64,000 nucleotides of DNA from Ottowia sp. oral taxon 894 (GTDB taxonomy: Bacteria; Pseudomonadota; Gammaproteobacteria; Burkholderiales; Burkholderiaceae_C): the NCBI RefSeq assembly GCF_001262075.1, contig NZ_CP012073.1:2033001-2097000 (forward strand), written 5' to 3'. Below, in pieces: positions 24,709 through 32,841 of this stretch. The first letter of the stretch is position 1; each line of letters starts with the position of its first letter. Position numbers and translations under genes: made by a program. The notes below the pieces were generated by a model that saw only the letters and a program-made list of their open reading frames with translations, searched no databases and was not told the origin of the DNA.

Positions 24709-26007
24709 ATGAATCTGGATTACGACACGCTCAGCATCATGCTGTTCGCGCTCTTTGTGGGCCTGCTGGCCGCTGGCGTGCCGCTGGCGGTGACGCTGGG
24801 GCTGGCGGGCACGGCGGTGGTGGCGCTGGCCGACCTGGGGCTGTCTTCGGTGCCGCTGAACGTGTACAGCAGCGTCTCCAAATACCCGCTGCTGGCCATT
24901 CCGATGTTCGTGCTGGCGGGCATCATTTTCGAGCGCGCGGGCATCGCTGGCTCGATGGTGCGGCTGGCTTCGGCCATCGTCGGCCCGCGCCGGGGCGGGC
25001 TGGCCGTGACCACCATTTTGGTGGCGATGGTGCTGGGCGGCATTTCCGGCTCCGGCCCCGCCGCCTCATCCGCCGTGGGGGCGGTGATGATTCCGCAGAT
25101 GCTGCGGGCGGGCTACCCGCGCGGCTACGCGGCCTCGGTGGTGGCGGCGGGCGCTTCCACCGACATTCTCATTCCGCCTTCCATTGCTTTTGTCATTTAC
25201 AGCATGCTGGTGCCCGCCGCTGGCGTGCCCGCGCTTTTTGCCGCCGGCCTGCTGCCGGGCGTGCTGGCAGGCGTGGCGCTGATGGCCGGCGCGGTGTGGC
25301 TGGCGCGCGCGGGGCGGCTGGGCAACGAGCAGGACCTGCCCCGCCCGCCGTTCTGGAAAAGCCTGCGCGAAGCCATCTGGGCGCTGATGGCGCCCGTCAT
25401 CATTCTGGGCAGCCTGCGCACCGGCGTGGTCACGCCCACGGAAGCGGCCGTGCTGGCCGTCACCTACGGGCTGCTGGTGGGCGTGCTGGTTTACAAGTCG
25501 CTCAACTGGCGCGCCATTTATGAAGTGCTGGTGGAGTCATGCGAAGTCTCTGCCGTCATCCTCACCATCCTGGCGCTGGCCTCGGTGTTTGCCGTGGCGA
25601 GCAACGCGCTGGGCACCTTCGAGCACATGGCGGCCTTTCTGGTGCGCTCGGTTTCGTCTGAAACCGCGATGCTGCTGGCCATCAACGTCATCTTGCTGCT
25701 GGCGGGCATGTTCATCGACGGCATTTCCATCTTCTTCATCTTCCTGCCGCTGTTTTTGCCCATCATGGCCCACTTCGGCTGGGACCCGGTGTGGTTCGGC
25801 GTGCTGATGACGCTCAACATCGCCCTCGGCCAGTTTCACCCGCCCGTGGGCCTGAACCTGGTGGTGACCTGCAAGCTGGCCAATGCCTCCATGGAATCCA
25901 CCACCCGCTGGGCCTTCGCCCTGGCGCTGTTCATGCTGGCCGTGCTGCTGCTGTGCACCTTCGTGCCCGCCGTGTCGCTGTGGCTGCCGAAGGCGCTGGG
26001 GTATTGA
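24709..26007 (+). CDS. dctM: TRAP transporter large permease (DctM family)
   Basis: 432 residues, about 12 membrane segments; ion-coupled uptake of organic acids with a DctP binding protein and a DctQ small permease. Family features: LLAIPMFVLAGIIFERAGIA (about 63-82), VLGGISGSGPAASSAVGAVM, STDILIPPSIAFVIYS, and GMFIDGISIFFIFLPLFLPI. The length is that of a plain DctM, so this is not a DctQM fusion. No DctQ is visible next to it. The substrate cannot be told. Confidence 0.93.
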   Translation: MNLDYDTLSIMLFALFVGLLAAGVPLAVTLGLAGTAVVALADLGLSSVPLNVYSSVSKYPLLAIPMFVLAGIIFERAGIAGSMVRLASAIVGPRRGGLAVTTILVAMVLGGISGSGPAASSAVGAVMIPQMLRAGYPRGYAASVVAAGASTDILIPPSIAFVIYSMLVPAAGVPALFAAGLLPGVLAGVALMAGAVWLARAGRLGNEQDLPRPPFWKSLREAIWALMAPVIILGSLRTGVVTPTEAAVLAVTYGLLVGVLVYKSLNWRAIYEVLVESCEVSAVILTILALASVFAVASNALGTFEHMAAFLVRSVSSETAMLLAINVILLLAGMFIDGISIFFIFLPLFLPIMAHFGWDPVWFGVLMTLNIALGQFHPPVGLNLVVTCKLANASMESTTRWAFALALFMLAVLLLCTFVPAVSLWLPKALGY

Positions 26008-26021
26008 GGAGTCTGACTCCG

Positions 26022-26100
26022 AAAAAAGGAGCAAATCCAAGAATCAAAAAGCGGCGCTTGCGTAGGCGCAGCCTGGAGAAGCTGCTATTGAAGAAGGAGC
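26022..26100 (-). repeat. E1 repeat, diverged copy
   Basis: AAAAAAGGAGCAAATCCAAG start and GCTATTGAAGAAGGAGCGGG end fit the minus-orientation E1 termini. The core (GCGCTTGCGTAGGCGCAGCC) has diverged from the usual one. Lies between the convergent dctM and nhaC-like genes. Confidence 0.6.
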
Positions 26101-26171
26101 GGGCCAACGCCGCGCGCAGGCGCGGCGTTGATGGCGGCGTTGATGGCGGCGTTTTGGGCGCTTGCGGCCCC

Positions 26172-27551
26172 TCAAACCCGGCTGATCGTGCGGCCCGAAA
26201 AGCCGAAGGCCAGCGTCAGCAGCAGGCACAGCCAGCAGAAGGTGGCCCAGGGCAGGTAGTCGAGCACGGGCACGCCCAGCGCGTGGCTGATGAACACGCC
26301 GCACACGCCCCAGGGCACCAGCGGGTTGATGACAGTGCCTGCGTCTTCCACCGTGCGGGCGATGTTGCGCGGGTGCAGGCCCAGGCGCTCGTAAACGGGC
26401 TTGAAGGTGTGTCCGGCCAGCAGCAGGCTCAGGTATTGCTCGCCAATCAGCACGTTCACGCCCAGCGAGGTGGCGGCCACGCTGAAAGTGGCGCGCCCGG
26501 CCGTTGTCAGCATGTGGCTGATGCCTGCCAGCAGCGCGGGCAGCACGCCCAGTGCGTTCAGCAGCCCGCCCAGGCTCAATGCCAGGATCACGATGGTCTG
26601 CGTGAAAAACATGCTCTCGATGCCGCCGCGCGAAAGCAGCCGCCCCACATCGCCCAGCTCCAGCCCTTCGGGCGGGTGGTAGCCCTTGAAGAAAAAGCCG
26701 CCCAGCTCGCCCAGCGCCGGCCCGCCGCTGGCGTAGGTGATGAGCAGCGCCACGGCAATGGTGATGCTGATGGCGTAAATCGTGCTCACCCGCCGCAGCG
26801 CCAGCGCCACCAGCGCCACAAAGGGCAGCAGCGCCCAGCCGCTGATCAGGCCGCTGGCGGCCAGTTGCTGCTGAAAGAGCTGCACGCCCGCCAGGCCGCC
26901 TTCGCCCACTTGCGCAGGCAGCAGCCACAAAAGCAGCGCCGTGAGCAGCCAGGCGGGCGCCGTGGTGTAGCTCATGTTGCGAATGTGCTCGAACAAATCG
27001 ATGCCGACGATGGAAGCGGCAATGGCCGTGGTGTCGGACAGCGGCGACATCTTGTCGCCGAAAAACGCGCCCGAAACCACGGCCCCGGCCACGATGGCCG
27101 GCTGCGCACCCAGCGCCTGCCCCATGCCCATGAAGGCCACGCCCAGCGTGGCGCAAGTGGTCAGGCTGCTGCCAATGGCAATGCCCACCACGGAAGTGAG
27201 CACGAAGGCCGACACGTAAAACAGCCCCGGCGCAATCGCCCCCAGCCCGTAGTACATGAGCGTGGGAATGGCGCCCGACATCATCAGCGCCGACACCAGC
27301 AGCCCGATGAAGAAGAACAGGTAAATCGCGCCAATGCCCGACATCACCCCGCCGGCCATGCCGCGCTGCATGTCGGCAAAGGCCAGCCCCTTGAGCCGCC
27401 CCAGCGCCAGCAGCGCGCACAGCACGAGGATGATGGACACGTGCGGCGCCCAGCCAAAGCCGATCATGGTCACGCCCATCACGGCAATGCAGGCGGCGGC
27501 AAGCAGCGCCGCTTCGGCGGGCTGCATTTCAAGCAGGGGTTTGGCGTTCAT
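26172..27551 (-). CDS. nhaC: Na+/H+ antiporter NhaC family protein
   Basis: 459 residues with 11-12 membrane segments. Motifs of the NhaC/MleN family: SALMMSGAIPTLMYYGL, VVSGAFFGDKMSPLSDTTAI, LGVNVLIGEQYLSLLLAG and VINPLVPWGVCGVFISHALG. It exchanges Na+ for H+, possibly together with a carboxylate, as MleN does with malate/lactate. The ATG at 27551 gives MNAKPLLEMQPAEAALLAAA; in-frame starts further upstream run into the E1 repeat. No clear ribosome-binding site precedes it. Flanked on both sides by E1 copies in opposite orientation. Confidence 0.88.
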   Translation of the reverse strand: MNAKPLLEMQPAEAALLAAACIAVMGVTMIGFGWAPHVSIILVLCALLALGRLKGLAFADMQRGMAGGVMSGIGAIYLFFFIGLLVSALMMSGAIPTLMYYGLGAIAPGLFYVSAFVLTSVVGIAIGSSLTTCATLGVAFMGMGQALGAQPAIVAGAVVSGAFFGDKMSPLSDTTAIAASIVGIDLFEHIRNMSYTTAPAWLLTALLLWLLPAQVGEGGLAGVQLFQQQLAASGLISGWALLPFVALVALALRRVSTIYAISITIAVALLITYASGGPALGELGGFFFKGYHPPEGLELGDVGRLLSRGGIESMFFTQTIVILALSLGGLLNALGVLPALLAGISHMLTTAGRATFSVAATSLGVNVLIGEQYLSLLLAGHTFKPVYERLGLHPRNIARTVEDAGTVINPLVPWGVCGVFISHALGVPVLDYLPWATFCWLCLLLTLAFGFSGRTISRV

Positions 27552-27635
27552 TGTTTTTGCAAAAGTGTGGAAGCTGTATCCAGCCGCCAAGCATAGTAGG
27601 GTGGCAGTGGCGGCCGCAGCTTTTGGGGCCGACTT

Positions 27636-27724
27636 TATTTGCTCCTTCATCCATAGCATGAGGTCTTAGTGGAATGTGTGCAAGGCAGGTTTAAAGCCCG
27701 CCTGAATTTGCTCCTGTTTTTAAT
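27636..27724 (+). repeat. E1 intergenic repeat
   Basis: TTATTTGCTCCTTC left, CATAGCATGAGGTCTTAGTG core, CCTGAATTTGCTCCTG and TTTTTAATCAG right. Lies between the divergent nhaC-like and RlmL-like genes. Confidence 0.85.
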
Positions 27725-27789
27725 CAGAAACGCGCCACGGCAATCCAGCCCGCCCGGCTGCCCGCGCGGCAGGCGGGGCTTGGCCTACC

Positions 27790-29109
27790 ATGCCTTGCAT
27801 GAGCGATGAAGCATTGACCCTCTTTCTGCCCTGCGCGGCAGGCGTGCAAGACTTTCTGGCCGACGAAGTACATGGCCTGACCGGCCTGGCCGGGCAAGAC
27901 CTGCTGATCGAGCGCGGCGGCGTTTACGCGCGCGGCCGCTGGCGCGACGTGATGCGGCTGAACCTGCACAGCCGCCTGGCGCAGCGCGTGCTGCTGGAGC
28001 TGGCCCACGCGCCGTGCGAAAGCGAAGACGCGCTCTACGCGCTGGCGCGGCGCGTGCCCTGGGAAGACTGGTTTGGCACGCGCCACACCTTCCGCGTGGA
28101 CGTCACCGCGCGCGGCAGCGCCTTCAAAAGCCTGCAATTTGCCGCCCTGCGCGTCAAAGACGCCGTTGCCGACCGCTTTCGCGAGCGCAGCGGCGCGCGC
28201 CCCAGCGTGCAAACGCAGCAGCCCGACGTGCGCATCCACCTGCACCTGGACGGCGCACACGCCAGCTTGCTGCTGGACACCAGCGGCGAGCCGCTTTTCA
28301 AACGCGGCTGGCGGCAAGACAAAGGCGACGCCCCGCTCAAGGAAACCCTGGCCGCCGCCATGCTGGCCGCCAGCGGCTGGTGGCAGCCCGCCCGGCGCGC
28401 AGTCGCCGCGCAACCGCTGTATGACCCCTGCTGCGGCAGCGGCACCATCGTCATCGAAGCGGCGCAACTGGCGCTGGGCCTGCCGCCCGGCGGCCAGCGG
28501 CGCTTCGCCTTCGAGCGCCTGCCGCTTTTCAAACGCGACGAATGGCAAGCCATGAAAGACGAAGCCGAAGCAGCCGCCCGGCCCGCGCCCGCCGCGCCGC
28601 GCATCTTTGGCAGCGACGTGTCGCACCGCATGGTGGACTTCGCCCAGCGCAACGCCGAACGCGCCGGCGTGGCGCAAGCCGTGCAACTGCGCGGCGGCGA
28701 CGCGCTCCAGCGCCAGCCGCCTTGCGCCGGGTCGGGCCTCATCCTCATGAACCCGCCCTACGGCGAGCGCATCGCCGTCGCCGGCAAAGCTGGCGCCGGA
28801 AAAGAAACGGGCTGGAAAACAGGCCAGGGGCGCGAAACCTTCCAAACCGCCACCTTGCGCCGGGGCGATGAAAACAGCCCCGGCCAAGAAAGCGCCCACG
28901 ACTTCTTCGAGCAACTCAGCCAGCACTGGAAAACCCACTTTGGCGGCTGGACCGCCTGGCTGCTCACGCCCGACGCCCGCCTGCGCGCGCGCTTGCGCCT
29001 GAAAGAAAGCCGCCGCGTGCCGCTGTTCAACGGCCCCATCGAATGCCGCCTGCTGCGCTTTGAACTCACCGCCCGCCGCCCGGCCAACGCCCCCGGCCCC
29101 GCCGCATGA
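27790..29109 (+). CDS. THUMP-domain class I rRNA methyltransferase (RlmL N-terminal-like)
   Basis: 439 residues. An N-terminal ferredoxin-like/THUMP RNA-binding region (about 10-165) is followed by a methyltransferase domain with YDPCCGSGTIVIEAAQLALG (motif I, residues about 210-229), FGSDVSHRMVDFAQRNAERA and the catalytic NPPYGERI (motif IV). The layout matches RlmL/YpsC-type enzymes that make N2-methylguanosine in 23S rRNA (G2445 in E. coli). An insert rich in Gly/Lys/Thr/Glu (about residues 328-365) follows motif IV. The start at 27790 (MPCMSDEAL) could also be the second ATG at 27799. The stop overlaps the PIN gene start in ATGA. Confidence 0.9.
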   Translation: MPCMSDEALTLFLPCAAGVQDFLADEVHGLTGLAGQDLLIERGGVYARGRWRDVMRLNLHSRLAQRVLLELAHAPCESEDALYALARRVPWEDWFGTRHTFRVDVTARGSAFKSLQFAALRVKDAVADRFRERSGARPSVQTQQPDVRIHLHLDGAHASLLLDTSGEPLFKRGWRQDKGDAPLKETLAAAMLAASGWWQPARRAVAAQPLYDPCCGSGTIVIEAAQLALGLPPGGQRRFAFERLPLFKRDEWQAMKDEAEAAARPAPAAPRIFGSDVSHRMVDFAQRNAERAGVAQAVQLRGGDALQRQPPCAGSGLILMNPPYGERIAVAGKAGAGKETGWKTGQGRETFQTATLRRGDENSPGQESAHDFFEQLSQHWKTHFGGWTAWLLTPDARLRARLRLKESRRVPLFNGPIECRLLRFELTARRPANAPGPAA

Positions 29110-29588
29110 ACCTGGTCATCGACACCAACTGGGCGCTGGACCTGCTGCTGTTTGACGAACCCGCCGCCGCCAGCGTGCGCGCCGCCTTGCAAACCGGGCA
29201 AGCGCGCTGGCTGGCCACGCAAAGCATGCGCAGCGAACTGGCCCGCGTGCTTACCTACGCCGCCTTGCAAAAGCAGCTCGCCGCCCGCCACTGCGCCGCC
29301 GAACAAGTGCTGGCCGCCTTCGACAACCTGGCCCGCCTGCTGCCCGCCGCCCCGCGCGCGCCCGTGCTGTGCAGCGACGCCGACGACCAGCCCTTCATCG
29401 ACCTGGCCCTGGCCCACCAGGCCACGCTGCTGACCAAAGACCGCCGCGTGCTCGCCACCGCCCGCCGCCTGGCCCCGCTGGGCGCACGCGTGGCGCAGCG
29501 GTGGAATGAGGTGAATGAAGCGCGAGGCCAAACGGCAAACAAATGCTGCCGTTCGCAACAAATCTTGAAAGCGGCGGCGCCTGACTGA
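29106..29588 (+). CDS. PIN domain protein, putative toxin-type ribonuclease
   Basis: 160 residues. The start NLVIDTNWALDLLL carries the first catalytic Asp (Asp6), RSELARVL a conserved Glu, and CSDADDQPFIDLALAHQA plus LLTKDRRVL the later acidic residues of PIN nucleases. It belongs to the group annotated as putative toxin-antitoxin PIN family. No antitoxin gene is adjacent; instead it is coupled to an rRNA methyltransferase gene, which is a common arrangement in this group and argues for a housekeeping RNA role. The last ~25 residues (after RWNEVNEA) look like an unconserved extension. Confidence 0.85.
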   Translation: MNLVIDTNWALDLLLFDEPAAASVRAALQTGQARWLATQSMRSELARVLTYAALQKQLAARHCAAEQVLAAFDNLARLLPAAPRAPVLCSDADDQPFIDLALAHQATLLTKDRRVLATARRLAPLGARVAQRWNEVNEARGQTANKCCRSQQILKAAAPD

Positions 29589-29675
29589 CTGCCTGCATGC
29601 GGCGTCCAGCGCCCGCCTTCCCCCAGTGCGCATGCCCTGGCAGGCGCCGTGCGCGCAGCTTTGCGTCATGCCGGA

Positions 29676-29715
29676 ACCAGGGTAAGTATGTAGCTGTATG
29701 CATGCACAGCCTGGT
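29676..29715. promoter_or_regulatory. Nested inverted repeats upstream of the harpin-like gene
   Basis: ACCAG (29676-29680) pairs with CTGGT (29711-29715), and inside it GCTGT (29693-29697) pairs with ACAGC (29706-29710) around ATGCATGC. It lies 85-124 nt before the start of the orphan gene at 29800 in an unusually AT-rich patch. It could be an operator or an RNA hairpin. Confidence 0.35.
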
Positions 29716-29799
29716 AACCGCACTAGCTTGCCATGCCAGCAGGAGAAGTCATCCAATCGGCTGCTTCAACTCTCTTGAACTTTCACGAAAGGAAACATC

Positions 29800-30756
29800 A
29801 TGGCAGGCGGAAAAGGTGGATCGGGCGGCGCGGGTGGCGCTGGCGGCGGACGTGGCGCAGGCGGCAGCCGTGGCGCGGGCCGTGGGCATTCTTCCGGTCA
29901 TTCTTCGGGCGCCAGCCGGGGCAAGGCGGCCCGGTCGGCATCAAGGACGGCGGCGCGCAGCCCGGCCTCGCGAATCGGCGCTGCTTTCTCGCACGTGGCC
30001 AGCGCCGTCAAGGCCGCATTCAATTCAGTTGCGGACAGAGTTGCGCCCAAAGGCTCCTTTGCTGGCAGCCTGCTGGGGCGGCTTGCCACCAGGCTGGGGG
30101 TTCCCAGTTCCGTCGTTCACAGCCGGTTCGCCGATGTCGCCTACACCGCGCTGACCGCTGCCAGCCCGGCGTTGGCGCTGGCTGACGGTCTGGCCAGCAC
30201 CAAAAAGAGCACGTTCGCCGGCGCCTTTTCCACAGGCGTGGCGCAATTGGCGGCCAGCAAAGGACTGCCCGGCTTTGCCGCCAGGGCGCTGGGCGATCTG
30301 GCGGCAGGCCAGCTGTCGCGCGCCCAAACGGGCCTGTCGCGCGGCGCGCTGGATGTGGCGCGCTCCATTCAGGAAGGCTTCGGCAGCGTGTTGCATGACG
30401 CCACGCGCTCCCTGGGCCAAAGCTTTGCCAGCCACGTGGCTTCCAAGGTGGAAAGCGCCGTGCCCGGCGCCACCCAGGGGCTGGCCCGCGCAGGCACATC
30501 CGTCTGGCGCGCGGCCATGAAAGACGGCATGGAGCAAGTCCTTGGCAAGCAAGGGCGGCAGACCATGCAGGAAGAGCTTCCCATCCTGTTTGGCAACAGC
30601 GACATGAACCAGGTCACGCAAGCCCTGGCAGGCACGGGCGTGCCTGAAAACGACAAGGAGGCCCAGGCCATCAATGACCCGAATGCCTATGTTCAGCAGG
30701 AAATCGAACGCTTCCTGAGCGAGTTCATCGCGCAAATGGATGCCGCACTGCGCTGA
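29800..30756 (+). CDS. Orphan Gly/Ser/Ala-rich, cysteine-free protein (harpin-like features)
   Basis: 318 residues, family not recognised. Residues 1-60 are a low-complexity basic region of Gly, Ser, Ala and Arg (AGGKGGSGGAGGAGGGRGAG and onward). Residues ~60-245 are Ala/Ser/Gly-rich with amphipathic helices. Residues 245-318 are acidic and helical (MQEELPILFGNSDMNQVTQA, QQEIERFLSEFIAQMDAALR). There is no cysteine, one Trp and no signal peptide. A glycine-rich, cysteine-free, leaderless protein resembles harpins and other T3SS-secreted proteins, and a T3SS locus lies in this window, but 25 kb away. The ATG at 29800 follows AAAGGAAA. Alone between intergenic regions. Alternative: a nucleoid or surface-associated protein. 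Confidence 0.75.
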   Translation: MAGGKGGSGGAGGAGGGRGAGGSRGAGRGHSSGHSSGASRGKAARSASRTAARSPASRIGAAFSHVASAVKAAFNSVADRVAPKGSFAGSLLGRLATRLGVPSSVVHSRFADVAYTALTAASPALALADGLASTKKSTFAGAFSTGVAQLAASKGLPGFAARALGDLAAGQLSRAQTGLSRGALDVARSIQEGFGSVLHDATRSLGQSFASHVASKVESAVPGATQGLARAGTSVWRAAMKDGMEQVLGKQGRQTMQEELPILFGNSDMNQVTQALAGTGVPENDKEAQAINDPNAYVQQEIERFLSEFIAQMDAALR

Positions 30757-30786
30757 GCACGGCCTCGTCTTCTGTCCCCCGCACAC

Positions 30787-30821
30787 AAGCCCCGCTGGCG
30801 CTGCATGGCCCGGCGGGGCTT
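30787..30821 (+). terminator. Possible terminator hairpin after the harpin-like gene
   Basis: AAGCCCCGC (30787-30795) and GCGGGGCTT (30813-30821) form a perfect 9-bp stem with a 17-nt loop, 31 bp after the stop. No T-tract follows, so intrinsic termination is uncertain. The 307-bp gap to gspL otherwise holds an E1 copy. Confidence 0.45.
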
Positions 30822-30871
30822 GCCGGTTTCCGGGCCGGCGCAACCGGGTCGCCAGGCGGGAGGAAAGAAGG

Positions 30872-30962
30872 TTCTTGCTACTTCATCAATAGCAAACTTT
30901 TCCGGTAAATAAAGCGACACAAGGCGTTTTTCATGCCGTTGATTTGCTCCTTTTCTTGATGC
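30872..30962 (+). repeat. E1 repeat, diverged core
   Basis: TTCTTGCTACTTCATCAATAGC on the left and GATTTGCTCC with TTCTTGATG on the right fit E1. The core (AACTTTTCCGGTAAATAAAG) is strongly diverged. Confidence 0.65.
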
Positions 30963-31063
30963 AAGGCGGCAAACGGCTTCTCCTGCAAATGGCCGGGTTC
31001 ATTCGCCGCTTGCGCCGTGCGCGGGCTGTTGCTGGCATGGCCTCTCAATAGAATCGCCCGCCC

Positions 31064-32314
31064 ATGAGCCTGCTTCTAGTCATGCTGCCGCCTGGCCCGC
31101 CGGGCGTTTATGCCTACGTCACCTCGCAAGACGGCCTGACGGTGGCCCGCCACGGCAGCGGCGTGGCCGCCACGCTGCTGCCGCCAGCCGGGCGCGGCGT
31201 GGAGGTGGTGGCCATCGCGCCTGCTGCGCGGCTGGCCTGGCAGCGCGTGGCCTTGCCCAAGGGCGTCGGCCCCGGATCGGCCCGCTTGCGCCCCGCGCTG
31301 GAAGGGTTGCTGGAAGACCGTTTGCTGGAAGACGCGGCGCGCCTGCATTTCGCGCTGGAGCCTTCGGCGCGCGGCGGCGGCGGCGAGTGCTGGGTGGCGC
31401 TGTGCGACCGCGCCTGGCTCAAGGCGCATTTGAGCGCGCTGGAAGCGGCGCAGCGCCCCGTCAGCCGCATCGTGCCCGAGGCCGCGCCGCAAGACGGCCC
31501 TGTTTCGCTGCTGATCACCGGCACGGCAGACCAGCCCCAGGCGCTGATCACGGGCGAGGGCGTGGAAGCTGGCGTGCAGGCGCTGCCTTTCACACCCGCC
31601 GCCCTGGCGCTGCTGCCGCAGGACGATGCGGGCCGCTTGCCCGAAGACGCCGCCGTGCAGGCCGAGCCTGCCGTGGCGCAAATGGCCGAGCGCCTGCTGG
31701 GCGGGGGCGTGGCGCTGCTGCCGCAGCCCGAGCGCCTGCTGCTGGCGGGCCGCAGCGCCTGGGATCTGGCCCAGCTCGATCTGGCGCAGAACACCCGCGC
31801 GCGCGCGGGCAAGCGGCTGGCTTCCTTGTGGCGCGCCTGGCTGCATGAGCGCGTGTGGCGGCCTGCCCGCTGGGGCCTGGCGCTGGCGCTGCTGGCCAAT
31901 CTGGCCGGCCTGAACGCCTGGGCGTGGAACGAGCGCGCCAGCCTGCGCGACTTGCGCGCGCGCATCGACGCCGTGCTCACCGATACCTTCCCCCAGGTGC
32001 GGGCCGTGGTGGATGCGCCCGTGCAAATGGAGCGCGAAGTGGCCGCGCTGCGCCAGGCCACCGGCGCGCCTTCTGCGCGCGACATGGAGCCGATGCTGGC
32101 CGCGCTGGGCCAGGCCCTGCTGGCCCGTCCAGAGGCGGGCAGCCCCGCCGCCATTGAATACGACACGGGTGAAATCACCCTCAAGGGCCTGCAACTGGAC
32201 GGCGCGGCCTTGCAGGATGCCGCCGCCCACTTGCGCCCGCTGGGCTATCAGGCCGAAGCCGTGGAAGGCGGCCTGCGCGTGAGCCAAGCCGCATCCGCTG
32301 GAGCGCAGCCATGA
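31064..32314 (+). CDS. gspL: Type II secretion system protein GspL
   Basis: 416 residues. The N-terminal ~270 residues form the cytoplasmic actin-like domain that binds the GspE ATPase. A membrane segment (about 268-288, WGLALALLANLAGLNAWAWN) and a periplasmic domain follow. SARLRPALEGLLEDRLLED near residue 80 is a family-typical segment. GspL couples the ATPase to the inner-membrane platform with GspM. First of a coupled gspL-gspM-gspN set; no gspK or other gsp gene precedes it. Confidence 0.9.
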   Translation: MSLLLVMLPPGPPGVYAYVTSQDGLTVARHGSGVAATLLPPAGRGVEVVAIAPAARLAWQRVALPKGVGPGSARLRPALEGLLEDRLLEDAARLHFALEPSARGGGGECWVALCDRAWLKAHLSALEAAQRPVSRIVPEAAPQDGPVSLLITGTADQPQALITGEGVEAGVQALPFTPAALALLPQDDAGRLPEDAAVQAEPAVAQMAERLLGGGVALLPQPERLLLAGRSAWDLAQLDLAQNTRARAGKRLASLWRAWLHERVWRPARWGLALALLANLAGLNAWAWNERASLRDLRARIDAVLTDTFPQVRAVVDAPVQMEREVAALRQATGAPSARDMEPMLAALGQALLARPEAGSPAAIEYDTGEITLKGLQLDGAALQDAAAHLRPLGYQAEAVEGGLRVSQAASAGAQP

Positions 32315-32841
32315 GCCGCAGCGGGAAGGCATCTGCCTTTGCGGCGCTGGCCGCATCCGCTGCGGCGGGCTGGGGCAGGCTGCACGCGCGCGAGCGCCGT
32401 CTGGTGCTGCTGGCTGCCGCCGTGGTTTTGGGCGCGCTGCTGTGGCAGCTGGCGCTGGCGCCCGCCGTGCGCACGCTGCGGCAGGCCGAAGGCGAGCGCG
32501 CCGCGCTTCAGGCGCGCTGGCAGCAGATGCAGCTGCTCAAGAGCGAGGCCGAAGCCTTGCAGGCCATGCCCCGGCTGGCCCCGGGCCAGGCCCAGCGCGC
32601 CTTGCAGGAATCGGTTGAGCAGACGCTGGGCGCAGCCGCGCGCCTGAGCATCACGGGCGACCGCGCCACGCTCACCCTCAAGGCCGCGCCCGCCGCCGCG
32701 CTGGCGCAGTGGCTGCAGCAGGCCCGCGCCAACGCCCGCGCCGTGCCCACCCAGGCCCGCCTGACGCGCCCGGCGGGCAGCCCGCCCGGCAGCGCCGCCG
32801 TGTGGGACGGCTCCATCACCCTCGCCCTGCCGCCGGCATGA
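32311..32841 (+). CDS. gspM: Type II secretion system protein GspM
   Basis: 176 residues: a short cytoplasmic N-terminus, one membrane segment (about 33-50, LVLLAAAVVLGALLWQLALA) and a coiled-coil plus ferredoxin-like periplasmic domain. LHARERRLVLLAAAVV is typical of GspM. Binds GspL in the inner-membrane platform. Start overlaps gspL and end overlaps gspN, both as ATGA. Confidence 0.9.
   Translation: MSRSGKASAFAALAASAAAGWGRLHARERRLVLLAAAVVLGALLWQLALAPAVRTLRQAEGERAALQARWQQMQLLKSEAEALQAMPRLAPGQAQRALQESVEQTLGAAARLSITGDRATLTLKAAPAAALAQWLQQARANARAVPTQARLTRPAGSPPGSAAVWDGSITLALPPA

Noticed and set aside
25791-27596. Long plus-strand frame across the dctM 3' end and the antiporter gene
   Set aside because: The product is Gln/Arg/His/Gly-rich low complexity, antisense to a well-supported membrane transporter.
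29106-29588. PIN protein as half of a toxin-antitoxin pair
   Set aside because: No antitoxin-like gene lies before or after it; it is coupled to an rRNA methyltransferase gene and followed by non-coding sequence.
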